The notes under the pieces: model-generated
The model's database searches: none
Told to the model about the DNA's origin: nothing
What the model saw: the letters and a program-made list of their open reading frames with translations, nothing else
Shown here: positions 41,921 to 53,846 of the stretch, piece by piece
How positions within the stretch are numbered: the stretch's first letter is position 1
Layout of the letters: the number at the start of each line of letters is the position of its first letter
Assembly: GCF_022539505.1 (NCBI RefSeq)
Contig: NC_061508.1
Location: 340,703,484-340,767,483, forward strand
DNA length: 64,000 nucleotides
DNA from: Lolium rigidum
Taxonomy: Eukaryota > Streptophyta > Magnoliopsida > Poales > Poaceae
Direction: 5' to 3'
Made by a program: the position numbers and the translations under genes

Positions 41921-43267
41921 CCCGTTTGTACTGTGTGGAGCAAAAATGGGTATTTTCGTGACTCCGAAAATTTGGATAAATGTTTTTGCATGTAAAGGAG
42001 ATATGTATGCATATATGTGCCAAATTACGTACCGATAATCAAAAATATGTAGGCTGGGGAAAATAATAAATTTAAAATAAATAGTTCGAAAGAATCTCGT
42101 AATTTTTCAAACAGTCCGTAACTTAGTCCGTGGACACCTTGCAACTTAATGAAAATTGTAAGCATAATCTGTTTCGGAACTGTTCCAATCAAGATCAGCA
42201 GCACCCATGTTCTGAAAAATCGCTTACCCCTGGCTCTAAATATTTGTCACAAATTTATGTAAATTTTAGCCTAAATCTTGTCTAGGTTCATTCATAGCGG
42301 GAAGAAGTTTTTGTGAAGAGATATAGACAGAGATATTCGGTCAACGAGGGTGCAGCGTGCAGTCAGCGCAGGAAGAACATTTGGAGGCACTCGTCCTGTG
42401 GTCAGATTCTGCGGGGCCATGTCTGTGTTGTCCGCCCCCGCTCGGACGGAAGGACGTACGTACGCCGGTCTGCATGACATGATGAACAAGCACGCTAGCA
42501 TGCATGCATGCAATGTCGCAGGGTCGACCGGCCGCCCTATGTCGCTGGACTCGCGTGCATGTTGAGAATCGTTCATACATGGCATGCGCCCTCCCTCATC
42601 ATTCCTCCTACCATCCAGCCTACTGCTGCACAATTTCTTTTGAATTTTATAGTCGTATATTCTTTACTACTACGTATCATATGAAGACTATCCATAATAA
42701 GAGTATCATATGTAATATTATGCATTTCATGCATGCAAAAAAAACTGATATGGTAGTGCAATTAAAGACGAGAGAGATGAGTATGTACTGTAGATATCTT
42801 ATCATAGCACGTAGTACTAAAAAAAATTGGGATTTCTATTTTCGTGTCCTCAGGTTCTTAGTTGTACTCAGTTTTCCCCAGCTCCTTAGTTTTTCCTCAG
42901 TTTTCCCCAAGCCCTTGTTTGAAACCCGCAGAAGCAGCTCAGACGGCAGGATTCCCGTTTAGTTGACGTTCTGTCACGTGTGGGGCCGCGTCTTGTGGGG
43001 CCGAGTCGTGTGGGCCCGCGTCGCGTGGGGCTGGTAGAAAGGGACCGCGTGGGACAGACGAGAAGCGTTTGGTTGCACGTGAGCAGGAGCTGGGTTCTGT
43101 CTCTCTCGGCCCCAAATTGGCATTATTAAGTGCACCTTTTTCCCTCTTTCTCTCTCGTCCTTTTCACCGAATTAGTATAAAATCTAGAGAAGCATGCATT
43201 TCTGACTTTCTTCAATTATTTGTGCCTTTTGGCCCTCGTTGTTTGCCCAATATGGCAGCAAATCTAG
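41921..43267. other. Intergenic sequence with a short GC-rich tandem repeat
   Basis: A 15-bp unit close to GTGTGGGGCCGCGTC is repeated four times with changes at 42978-43037. No recognised gene. Short frames at 42292-42633 and 42504-42962 have no domain. Confidence 0.4.
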
Positions 43268-43269
43268 TA

Positions 43270-43310
43270 CTCCCTCTGGTCCATATGTATGTAGTTAAAT
43301 CTAGAAGCAA
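43270..43310. mobile_element. Stowaway end fragment
   Basis: TACTCCCTCTGGTCCATATG matches a Stowaway left end after its TA. No right end was found. Between here and the minus-strand gene at 43582 there are only short AT-rich repeats (hairpin CTAGGGAT/ATCCCTAG at 43389-43409). Confidence 0.4.
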
Positions 43311-43581
43311 ATCTCCAGGATAATGTACGATAAATTCACAGTCATAGTAAATCAAGAAAACTAAGTACGGCCAACAAAATATAGTAGACTAGGGATAGAT
43401 AATCCCTAGATAATATGGATAGATAATAGGCTGCATACACAAGCAGCCAACATAGTAACAGGTTCTTCACAGCACCATCATACTAACATAACAACAAGGG
43501 ATCCCTAGCTAACAACAAAGGGATCCCAACAACAAACTAGGAGGCAAGCAGCAGCAGCGAAGCACACGTCCGGGACTCCGC

Positions 43582-43965
43582 CTACCCCATCCGGCTCTCC
43601 CTCCACTTGTTGCTCTTGCTCCCCTTGGGAGCCTTGGGCTTGAGCGGAGGCATGCGCCCGGCGGAGATCTCCACCCGCCGCAAGCCGCGGAGGTGCATGC
43701 CGAGCGCCCCGTGCTTGGCGCGGAAGGAGTGGACGTTCACCGTCGTGCCGACCTTGGGGAAGGTGTTGCCGATGTTCTCAGCATGCGTGACGAGGCAGTT
43801 GAAGTCCGTGGCGCCGAGTCTCCCGGTGCGTAAGGGCACCTGTACACCTCCTTGGCGAAGTAGGAGATGTACCGGCCGACCCGCAGCCTCCGCAGCGACT
43901 CGGCGAGTCTTGACGTCCTCCTCCTCTTCGTCGCTGCCGACGTCGCTGCCGTACATCCGATCCAT
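43582..43965 (-). pseudogene. Small basic protein gene, zf-XS-like, with compensating frameshifts
   Basis: The minus-strand ATG at 43965 opens MDRMYGSDVGSDEEEEDVKT. The frame stays open to a stop at 43582, giving about 127 codons. Between about 43905 and 43830 a different frame makes better sense (LAESLRRLRVGRYISYFAKE, then VYRCPYAP), after which the first frame resumes (GRLGATDFNCLVTHAENIG, KVGTTVNVHSFRAKHGALGM, AGRMPPLKPKAPKGSKSNKW). The ...Y.CP...(20-25)...L..HA..IG pattern recalls the zf-XS zinc-finger region of plant XS-domain proteins, but the second Cys is not clear. I cannot name the gene. The two shifts cancel, leaving an open frame with a scrambled middle. It could be a multi-copy or retroposed gene. 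Confidence 0.45.
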
Positions 43966-44580
43966 ATCAAACGTGAAACTAGTGAATGAGTTGCAACGAT
44001 GACTAACGTACATGATAACAAAGTTAAGAAAAACGAGTCAGCCTCGCTTATGTGGGGACCCCGGACTAGCCGTCCGAAATACCCTGTTATGCATTCAACT
44101 CACGACCCCATGATCATTGCATCGCGAGCACATAACCGAACTGAATATCCAGAATTACATCATCCATTACAAGCACCGAATAATAAAGTCTTACAATGCG
44201 GGTCACATGACCAAGCTTACACAAATGCCTCGATGGGCAAGTTCACCAAACACATGCAGCGGATACACATCAACGTCGTCGGGCCCAAGTCATGCCTTAG
44301 ACCTACAGTGCGACTCGACTTGGAAAGCGTCCTAGGTCGCATAGTCGTCATGATATCCTCCGTCCTCTTCATAGTCCTCCTCATAGTCCGGCCAAGTTAA
44401 TAGCCGGGGACAAAGCCGTGAGTACATTTGGAATTGTACTCGCAAACCATCAAAAGGGGTGCTACAAAAGCTATCTAAAGGAGACACGAGAGGAAGAACA
44501 ATTTCTCTGGTGGATATAGCGTGCATCAACAACTGTCTACATAGCGTCTCGGCTTCTCAAGTGAAGTGAGCACTAATGGT

Positions 44581-44925
44581 GTTCTATGACATCTCTATAT
44601 CTTTATTGAAGAAGAGTTGCATTTCTCCATCTCAATTGATGGATATGCGAGGGAATGTTCTATGACATCTCTATATCTTTATTGAAGAAGAGTTGCATTT
44701 CTCCATCTCAATTGATGGATATGCGAGGGAATGTTCTATGACATCTCTCGTATCTTTATTGAAGAAGAGTTGCATTTCTCCATCTCAATTGATGGATATG
44801 CGAGGGAATGTTCTATGACATCTCTATATCTTTATTGAAGAAGAGTTGCATTTCTCCATCTCAATTGATGGATATGCGAGGGAATGTTCTATGACATCTC
44901 TATATCTTTATTGAAGAAGAGTTCC
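44581..44925. repeat. 76-bp tandem repeat, 4.5 copies
   Basis: The unit starts GTTCTATGACATCTCTATAT and ends ATGGATATGCGAGGGAAT. Copies start at 44581, 44657, 44733, 44810 and 44886 (last one partial). The copies are nearly identical; the third has one extra base (CTCTCGTATC). Confidence 0.95.
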
Positions 44926-47593
44926 TCAACATGAAACACTAGGAAAGAGTTCCCCACTTGGTCTCATTTTTCCTCGACCATCTCCATATGGTCGACACAC
45001 ACCCTTTTTCCGTACCCTTCCGGTACATCCAACACAACACTTTCTTTGCAAAGCATTTATCAAAACAAAACACAAGCCCCAGTTAAGTATGGCCACCTCA
45101 ACCCGTCCATGACCGCGGACGCGGCTATTCGAATAGATTTGACTCTGCAGAGTTTGCACACTTTCCCCACAAGAACTAATAAATCCGCCGGGATCATCCC
45201 CGGGTCGTCATACGAAAGTATGCGAGTCTCGGATAATTAGTCATAGTCTTTCGCCCGTCTCCCTTGGCACAAGTCCTTCCCCTGCGGGCTTACCCCTTCC
45301 CGGCACCCCGGCAAAGCATACCTCCTTTTGAGCGTATCTCCGGCGCCACGACGGAAGACCCTCGCAATCGTCCGGCTATCGGCTAAGACAGTTGTATTGC
45401 CTCCTCCGCAGCGCAACCCGGCGTCGGAGGTCCTCTTGACCCTCCCTAGAGAGTTGTGAAGGGTGCTTATGCCAATTTCAACGGACTACGGACTAAGCCC
45501 GTGCCCACTTTGGGTAATGTGGTTGCGCGAATAAAAGTTGGGACGGCGAACACTTATACGCAGTGCTCCTTTTTAGAAAAACCATTTCCTTTTCCCCACA
45601 ACACCACGGTTGCTCAACCATCTCACATACATATCTTTCCCAAACATCTTTATCAAGATCCTTTGTTTTCATAAACCATACACTTGGGTTGACTCACCCA
45701 AGGTTTTCATAAACATTTACAACAAGGTAAACCTTGAGGGGTTCCCATCCTAAAGTTTCTTGAGAAGGAACTACTATGGCACCATGGCCGAGATGAGGGT
45801 CATCATGCCATGAGAGTATAAGTGGGTGGTAAAGAAAAGGGTCTCACTTGCTTAAGGTAAGCATGTAAGATGATAATATAGGGTGGATCAACTTTCAGAT
45901 TTGGTGGTGTTATGATACAACTTGGATGGTGATGGTTCACTATCCAATCCACATTCACAAGGGTACACGGCATACTTCTCTCAAGTTGAGAATTACACCA
46001 AGATTCATGACTTGGATACCTCTAGCTTTAACAAAGTGGTGGGTGTGATGTAGACCTCTATCTTGGAACAAGACATGATCATGTTGGGTACTCTAGTAGA
46101 CCAATGAGGGTAGCACGGCCATAATACCATGCATTCCCACCAACATAAGAGCAAAGGTGGGGTAGCACCACTAGAGAGTACCCCACTTGCAATCATATAA
46201 AGATGACACATATAAAGAGAACAACACACATAGAAACAAGATACTTTGGGACATCAACAAATGACATCCACTTGACATCAATCAGAGATCAAAGATGGCT
46301 TGCCTTGGTTGGCTTGTCCCCGGTCTTCCTCAAGTTCTTCACCAAAGTCCTCCCCTTCTACTTCTCCCTCGTTGGTATCTAGCGTCGCAAAAATAAACGT
46401 TGCATACAATCAACACATAGCTTAAGAAACAAGAGCAACTAAAAGAAAACAGAAGAATATGCAGGGGAGTTGCTTGACAAGTAGCAAAACATGATTTGGC
46501 CATTTTTATAAATAATGCATCAATATTTTAATTAAGAACTTCTAATTCATAACCTATCATTGCATGTGGCACACATATAAACATAACCAGAGACTAACAT
46601 TACTATCAGAGGCTCCAGGTATTTATTCTAGGTGCACAAGTAACAATATAAGATTAACCCAAGTTGGAATCATTCAAAAATATTAATTTTTCAATTTTAG
46701 GATTTAGGAATACTAACCAGAAACAGAAATCTTGTTATATTTATTAAAAATCGCACAAAAATCCTAAAAATACTAGGCCAGTGGCATCTGAAAGATAATT
46801 TTATGCCGGTGCTAATGCAATTGGAATTAGATTAATCAGAGTTACCAAACTAACTTAATTAGCAAAACAAGTATACTGCCCTTTTTACATTTTAATTTCG
46901 TTTATTAATTTTCAAACAAAAGAAAAGGGCGGGAACGCCCGGGCCGTGCAGGTGTTGTGCCGAATGGGCCGGCCCGTGGGGCTCTCCCGTGGCCGGTGAA
47001 AAAGAAAAAGAAAAATGGCCGGGGGCCCGTGGCGGGCCAGGCAGGCCGACGTGGCCATGCACGCCGACGTGGCCGTGCATGCGCCATGCGCCCGCCCGAT
47101 CTGGATCCGACGGCCCAGATCTGGCGCGTGCGCGACGTCGGAGGCGCGCGCCGGCGCGGAGGGAAAAAGGGGGCGGCCAGGGGCTTACCGGCGGCTGGCG
47201 GTGGCGCGGATCGGTGCAGGTGGTGTGGAGGCGTAGGCGTGCGTCGGGTGCGTGTACCGGCGGCGTCCGGGGCGTCTCCGCTCCTCCTCGGGCGGCGTCA
47301 ACGGCAACACGGCGGCGTCGGCTTGTCGTCGGCGTCGTCGTTCGCCGCCGATCGCGCGTCGATGCGGAGCAGGGTTAGGACAAGCAAGAGGGTGCGGGTG
47401 AAGAGAGAGGAGGAGAGGAGGCCGGCGGCGTCGCGACGTGACCACCGCGCGTCACCCTGCGGTGACCACGACGGGATGGCGTCGGCAGCAGGTGGCGGCC
47501 CGAGCGGCAGCTCGAGCGGCCGTGGGTGGAGTGGGGCAGCCTAACGGCGCTGTGGAGGTGGGAGCTGAAGGGAGAGGGTGGCGTTTGGGGAGG

Positions 47594-47603
47594 GTTTTAT
47601 AGG
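47594..47603 (-). promoter_or_regulatory. TATA box in the minus-strand LTR
   Basis: Minus strand CCTATAAAAC, followed by CCTCCCCAAACGCC and CT-rich leader sequence. Its position inside the LTR fits the start of the retrotransposon RNA. Confidence 0.5.
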
Positions 47604-48468
47604 CAGGCGGGGGCGCGGTAGTGGCGTGGGCGGTGGCGACGGCCAACGGGCGCGCGAGGGCTGGCGTCACAGGCTGGCCCCACGGTGACGTCGCCCGGGT
47701 GGCGTCAGCGTCGGGAGGGAGTCGAGGCGGTGGGCGGGCAGTCGAGGCTGATGGCGCGTCGTGCGAGGCGACGCCATCATGTCTCCTGCCAGCGTGGCGC
47801 GCGCGTGTGTTTAAGGGGCTAGGGTTTTGGGCGGGAGAGAGGTGCTGGTGAGGTTTGGGCCGAAAGAGAGAGAGGTGGTGGTGTCCACGGCCCAAAACAG
47901 AAAAGAAAGAGAGAGAAAAGAGAAAGGAAAAAGAGAGGGGGAAGTTCCCCCTCTTGTCTCTCGGCCAAAACCAAAGAGAGAAGAGAGAGATAAGGAAAAA
48001 GGGGCAGGGGTGAAAAAGAGAGGGGGCCATGCCGTGTGCATGTGCCAAGATGTGACCAAGTGCATATGCACAGGTGTAGAAAGTTTTTGGGAAAATAAAA
48101 TAAGGTGAGGGTGGTGTTGGTGATGTAACCCTAGGTGGTCTGGTGGTGGTGTAAAGAAGAGGGGCAAGTGTTCCCTCTTAACCTGAAGTGATGCTCACCA
48201 TGCCAGGGTTAGGTTTTGAGGGGTGAGGTGCACCGTAGATGGTGCCCAATAAATTAAAAAGTGCTACCATGAAAATAATAAGAAGTGGTGTGCTTGCCTA
48301 GTTCATAAAGTGGTGACATACAAAACAAAACACAAAGGAGGTAGTTGAGTTCAAGTTAAGCAAGATTCTAACCTACATTCAAACACAAGTGCTAAACCAA
48401 AGTTTTTGTTGGCTCAAAATTTTAACTTGTTTGGAAAATATGCAGGTTCCGAAAAATGGGGTGTTACG

Positions 48469-49259
48469 TACCTTCCCCTTAGAAGAATCTCGTCCCGAGA
48501 TTCCACGGCTAAGAGCTTGAATAGGTGTGGGAATTCTTGTCTCGTATAATCCTCCCGTTCCCGTGTGGCTTCGTCTTCCGAGTGGTTACTCCACCGGACC
48601 TTGAAGAATTTGATCTTCCTTCGGCGGGTGACCCTAACGGCCTCATCCAGAATCACGGATAGGGTTCTCTCGGTAGGTTAAGTCGTGGTTGAGGTCAATG
48701 GCACGGTAATCAATATCCTTAAAAACTTCAGTGCTTGCTTGGTGCTTGGAGGCATTTTCGAAGCTGGGAGACATGAAAAACGTCATGGAACTCAGACAAT
48801 TCGGGAGGTAACTCCAGCTGGTAAGATACTTCTCCCCTTCGCCCTAGTACTTTGAAAGGACCAATGTATCTTGGCGCAAGCTTGCCTTTAACATGGAAAC
48901 GCTTCATTCCCTTGAGAGGAGTTACCCGGAGATAAGCAAAATCTCCGGCGCTGTAAGGTTAATTCTCGACGCTTGGGATCGGCCGTAGCTTTTCCGGCGG
49001 GACCGTGCAGCCTTGAGACGGTCACGGATAAGCTGTACTTGTTCTTCTGCTTCTCGAAGTATATCTCGGTCCGAACACTTGGCTTTCTCCGGTCTCGGTC
49101 CAGGCTTGAGAGGGGTTCGGCATCTCCTCCCATAGAGGGCTTCAAAAGGTGCCATCCGAAGACCGGCCCGATAACCGTTGTTATATGAGAACTCGGCGAA
49201 GGGCAAGCAATCTTCCCACTTAGTCCCGTAAGCGAGAACGCAGGCTCGGAGCATGTCCT
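48469..49259 (-). pseudogene. Ty3/gypsy pol 3' end: integrase C-terminus and chromodomain-like tail
   Basis: Reading the minus strand from the gap: MLRACVLAYGTKWEDCLPFA, EFSYNNGYRAGLRMAPFEALYG (the end of the integrase core), then after a frame change RVTPLKGMKRFHVKGKLAPR, YIGPFKVLGRRGE, and EFHDVFHVSQLRKCL, then near the end VTRRRKIKFFKVRWSNHSED and REDYTRQEFPHLF, a chromodomain-like tail. The frames do not connect, so the gene is broken. The order is typical for chromovirus-type gypsy elements; the long LTR would fit the Tekay/Del group (inference). Upstream parts are lost in the assembly gap. Confidence 0.8.
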
Positions 49260-49359
49260 NNNNNNNNNNNNNNNNNNNNNNNNNNNNNNNNNNNNNNNNN
49301 NNNNNNNNNNNNNNNNNNNNNNNNNNNNNNNNNNNNNNNNNNNNNNNNNNNNNNNNNNN
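49260..49359. other. Assembly gap (100 N)
   Basis: Exactly 100 N, the usual placeholder for a gap of unknown length. Sequences on its two sides belong to different elements (gypsy pol on the left, CACTA tandem repeats on the right), so real sequence is missing or the join is a scaffold join. Confidence 1.
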
Positions 49360-49890
49360 GTATCACCGTTTGAGAGGCGGCAGGGATCGAAAGAAAAAGG
49401 CAAGTGACCAAATTTGAGGTGCCAAAAAAAACTCCAAGAAAAGAAAGTTTTATAGTACATAGAGGATGACATGCGGGTCCCATTTAGCAGCAGCGGTATC
49501 ACCGTTTGAGAGGCGGCGGGGATCGAAAGAAAAAGGTAAGTGACCAAATTTGAGGTGCCAAAAAAACTCCAAGAAAAGAAAGTTTTATAGTACATAGAGG
49601 ATGACATGCGGGTCCCAGTTAGCAACAGCGGTATCACCGTTTGAGAGGCGGCAGGGGATCGAAAGAAAAAGGAAAGTGACCAAATTTGAGGTGCCAAAAA
49701 AAACTCCAAGAAAAGAAAGTTGATTGCACATAGAGGATGACATGCGGGTCCCATTTAGCAAAGCAGCGGTCTCAACGTTTCCAAGGCGGCAAGGGATCAA
49801 AAGAAAAAGGAAGTAGCCGTAAATCGTGGGGTCAAAAAAATCCAAGAATAGAAAGAATTTTGGTTCATAGAGGATGACATGCGGGACCCA
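49360..49890. repeat. 136-bp tandem repeat, ~4 copies, abutting the gap
   Basis: Copies begin GTATCACCGTTTGAGAGGCG at 49360, 49496 and 49631, and a more diverged GTCTCAACGTTTCCAAGGCG at 49769. Internal landmarks (GATCGAAAGAAAAAGG, CCAAATTTGAGGTGCC, AGAGGATGACATGCGGGTCC) repeat in each copy. The copies next to the gap are the most alike. Confidence 0.95.
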
Positions 49891-50228
49891 TGATCCCGCA
49901 TCGTAAACGGCTCGATCGGAGAACGTTGAACGAGATGGCGCGATCGAGAAAAAAAACAATGCCGGAGAGGCTGCCATCCGGGCCCTACATCCCTCGGCGG
50001 TGCGGATTTGCGTTGACTCGGCCGGCGAACCCGAGATTTCGAGATGCACCACGTCCCGGGCCACCATACGCGACGTTTTGGCCGCTTTCGTCGGGCTAGG
50101 TGGCCTCAAAAACGAGAAAAAAAAGTTTTGACATGCACCACGGCGGGACCGAAAATCGTCGGCCATGGTACACCAGCAACCACGGCGCGACTTCAACTTC
50201 GTCGGCCATGGCAACTTTTCTTGTAGTG
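49360..50228 (-). mobile_element. CACTA transposon end with 136-bp tandem repeats, continuing into the gap
   Basis: The minus strand beginning at 50228 reads CACTACAAGAAAAGTTGCC, a common CACTA terminal repeat. It is followed by subterminal repeats of CCATGGCCGACGA and GCCGTGGTTGC/GCCGTGGTGCATG. The inner part (49360-49890) is a tandem array. The three bases outside the end are TAA. The second terminus is not in the window and probably lies in or beyond the gap. Confidence 0.75.
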
Positions 50229-50594
50229 TAAGTGTTTTGCCTCTCATGCATTCCATATTTATTATGTCTTGCATGGTTGTTTATATATAGTGAAAACTGT
50301 TCCAAAAGTTAATCTTGACAATATATGCAATGAATTCATGTTCATCACACGTGCATACATTGTGGGGGAGTTTGCTCTATATATATATTGGTTTTACTCA
50401 CATCCCTTGCATTAATTGTAGTTGTGTGAGTAGAGCTGGTTTTGATACGGGCAAGTAGCTTTGTGTTACTTGACCATATCAAATACAACCTCTTGTATAC
50501 AACTTATTCTTGGATAAGTTGCGTACTTGTTTCTAAGATTCATTATATAAATCTTCTTTTTGTGGTTGTCATCAATTACCAAAATGGGGGAGAT
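50229..50594 (+). mobile_element. Internal 3' end of an LTR retrotransposon, with polypurine tract
   Basis: The AT-rich sequence ends in AAAATGGGGGAGAT (50581-50594) directly before the LTR at 50595. This is a polypurine tract in the position where plus-strand DNA synthesis starts. Another GTGGGGGAG run lies near 50360. No coding sequence remains. The CACTA element has inserted into the left side. Confidence 0.65.
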
Positions 50595-52349
50595 TGTAAG
50601 GGTATATTGCCCCTATGTGTGGATTTTGTAATTAGTGACAACCCCTATGGACTATTGTTTTCATTGAGTTTATATGAAGGAATATTCCATAGGTACTACT
50701 TGTATTCCATGTGTTGGATTCAAGTATGGATGCCATGACGATAAAGATATACCTTGTGTATTGGCATCAAGATCATCGATTTGAAGATATATATGTGATA
50801 TGATCAAGAAGAAGAAATGAAGATGGAGTTCTTATGTGGAACTCAATATTAGCCATGCTCTAGCTTATGTGATAAGCAACGAATGATCAAGATCTTGAGT
50901 GCTTGATTCCAAGTGAAGAATTCAAGTTATGACTCTAAGTCAGTGTCATGATAGTCTCATAAGTTGAGCTATGGTTCACTAATATTTAGAGCATGCAAAC
51001 AAATGAAGAATTCTATATACACCTCAAGATAGTATGATAGAGCATGAGAAGATACAAGGTTGATCAATACAAAGAGTGAAGAATAGATTCAAGTTTGGTC
51101 AACACATGAAGCATGAAGAATGTGCCACGTGAAGTCATGTGGTATGGTAAGCCTTGTCAATTATGCTTTATGAACTAACCCATCATATATGTGCCCTTGT
51201 GTTGTCTATATGGGTTAGTTATCTTTCCATGGGCATGCATCAAAAGTGAGATCTCATATAGCCCATGAGAGGATGACATCAAGTGGTGATCGTCATCAAA
51301 GTCGAGTTGGACAAGTTCAAGATGAGCATCTCAAGAGGATAACATGCTTGAATCTTGTCGTCCATTTGGTGATAATGGACATGTGAAGATGTGCATCAAT
51401 GGAGCTTTCCCATCATGGTGTATGGGGGAGCATTTGTGAGTCTTCACGAAGCAACAATGATCAAGTGAGGCATTCCGGCTTGAGTGGAGCTTGAAGAGTT
51501 ATCATCAAGATCAAGCGGGATGCGCAAGGCAAAGGTATGGCCTTTCTAGGTTTTCCTTTTACCGGTATCAAGGTGGTTGTTGGGAGACCGGATTATAGGA
51601 TACATAGCCGCACTATTAAGAGGGGCTTTCGGTTGGGTAACTTGATCACGTCGTCTTAGGGAGCTCAACACTTTGCATGCTTTGCATTCCATAAATGTTG
51701 TTGCTTCTTGGTGTTTCTTCGTGTGAGGTTCTTGAGCTTGTTGCTAGCTTTACAACAAGCTCAAGTTCATCTAAAACAGAACTCGTATGCATCTTCTATT
51801 GCGTTTTCATGGTTGGAGGTTTTACCGGTTTGATGTTTATAGATAGGCAAAACCTTTTATATTATGTTTCTTACTCAATGGTTGGACTATGATCTTTCTA
51901 TGCATAATGTTGTAGGGATCGTTGTCGTGATTCCAACGAGTCATTATTCTTAGTGTTCTAAGGCACGTTTTTAACCACCATTGTTGACCTTCTTGAGCTT
52001 GCTTCCTCTCCATTCCCTCCTATGATTCTTGCATATTCTTGGGGGATTTGAAAGAGGAGATTTGGATCTACAACCTCATCCAATCCATTCCTCCTCTAAG
52101 TGAGGGGATCTCTTGGGATCTAGATCTTAGAGTCATTTGTTGATTTCCTCCATTGTTCTTCCCCTCTAATCTCATCCTAGCATTTGTTGCTTTGGTGAGA
52201 TTTGAGTGTGAAGGATTTGAACACCTCTAGTGTTCTTGCTTTGCATCATTGCATAGTGTTGAGCTCTCCACCATGATTAGTTCGAGTGAGAGACCGTGAG
52301 CTTGTTACTCTTGGAGGGAGACCTCCTAGTTGGTTTGGCGGTTGGTGCT

Positions 52350-53666
52350 TGATGTCTACGCACGCTTCTATTCCTGTAGACAGTGTTGGGCCTCCAAGAG
52401 CAGAGGTTTGTAGAACAGTAGCAAGTTTCCCTTAAGTAATCACCCAAGGTTTATCGAACTCAGGGAGGTAGAGGTCAAAGATATCCCTCTCAAGCAACCC
52501 TGCAATTAAGATACAAGAAGTCTCTTGTGTCCCCAACACACCTAATACACTTGTCAGATGTATAGATGCATTAGTTCGGCGAAGAGATGGTGAAATACAA
52601 GTAATATGGATGATTATAAGTAGTAATTGCAATCTGAAATAAAAATGGCAGCAAGCGAACATGTAGCAGAACTTGTTGGAAACGGTGTTTCAATGCTTAG
52701 AAACAAGGCCTAGGGATCATACTTTCACTAGTGGACACTCTCAACAATGATCACATAATTGAATAAATAAATGCTACTCTCAAACACTCTCTTGTTGGAT
52801 AACAAACACCATTCATTGTGTAGGGCTGCAAAAGCACACCTCAAGCCGGAGTAAACAAGCTCCACAACTTCATAAATGAATCACACACGATGCGCACACT
52901 ATCACCATCACACCGTGGAGAGTGACTCCGGAGTTCATATTAAAGTAACCTCTAGAGTGCATAATAGACAAGCGTAACATCTACATATTCAACTAGATTA
53001 CAAAGCTCACGATCACATAAAGATCACACCATGGGAGAGAGAGATGAACCACATAGCTACCGGTAGAGCCCTCAGCCTCGGGGAGAACTACTCCCTCCTC
53101 ATCATGGGAGACAGCAACAGCGATGAAGATGGCGATGGAGTCGATGGAGATGGCTCCGGGGGCAATTCCCCGTCCCGGCAGGGTGCCGAAGCAGAGACTT
53201 CTGTCCCCCGAACGTGGCTTCGCGATGGTGGCGGCTACGTAACTTTTCGTGGAATATGACTGATCGTTTTAGGGTGTTCGCATCTGGGAGAATATATAGG
53301 CGAAGAGGCAGCGTCGGGGGAGCCAGGGGTGGCCTCCCCACACCTGGGCGCACCATGAGGGTGGGCCGCACCGCCCTATGGGGTGGCCCCCCTGCTGGCC
53401 GTCTCCGACTCTTCTTCGATGTTCTGGAATCCTCCGTGGAAAATAGGGCCGTGGGCTTTTGTTTTGTCCAATTCCGAGAATATTTCCTGTGTAGGATTTC
53501 TGAAACCAAAAATAGCAGAAAACAGGAACTGGCGCTTCGGCATCTTGTTAATAGGTTAGTACCGGAAAATGCATCAAAATGATATAAAGTATGAGTGAAA
53601 CATGTAGGTATTGTCATAAAACTAGCATGGAACATAAGAAATTATAGATACGTTCGAGACGTATCA
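52350..53666 (-). mobile_element. Solo LTR, 1317 bp, TSD GTGCT, minus strand
   Basis: On the minus strand it starts TGATACGTCTCGAACGTATC at 53666 and ends GCGTAGACATCA at 52350. GTGCT flanks both sides (52345-52349 and 53667-53671). There is no internal region and no second LTR, so the rest was removed by recombination between LTRs. It is related to the LTRs at 8074, 14731 and 60336 in its first several hundred bases (ACATAAGAAATTATAGATAC on the plus strand). Frames inside, such as 53102-53635, are LTR sequence. Confidence 0.9.
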
Positions 53667-53846
53667 GTGCTCCGGTGATCTCTTCAATGAAGATTGTGAA
53701 GAGGCTCGGGCTTCTCCTTCGTGGAGCTTGTGAAGTGGTTGTGGAGCTTGCCATCTCCGGAGTGGAGGAAAAGCTAACCATAAGGAAAGGGTCATTATCC
53801 TTCGTGGGTTTGGCTCGGAGAAGAAGGTGAGCCTTCGTGGCGTTGG

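Larger units (their letters stand above)
44051..48468 (-). repeat. 3' LTR (~4.4 kb) of a minus-strand Ty3/gypsy retrotransposon
   Basis: The plus-strand left end TGTGGGGACCCCGG and right end GGGGTGTTACG are roughly inverted (TGTGGGG / CGTAACACCCC); one end base has changed. The unit lies directly downstream, in minus orientation, of the integrase C-terminus at 48469-49259, so it is the 3' LTR. It contains a 76-bp tandem array (44581-44925) and a TATA box (47594-47603, minus). Purine/pyrimidine-skewed sequence at 47870-48000 and GC-rich sequence at 46920-47800 are part of it. The 5' LTR is not in the window, so the boundaries rest on end similarity only. Confidence 0.6.

Noticed and set aside
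44581..44925. CRISPR-like array
   Set aside because: Direct head-to-tail 76-bp units without spacers, in a plant LTR.
46892..48048. GC-rich frames up to 198 aa on both strands
   Set aside because: They lie inside the long gypsy LTR (promoter and leader part) and show only compositional bias.
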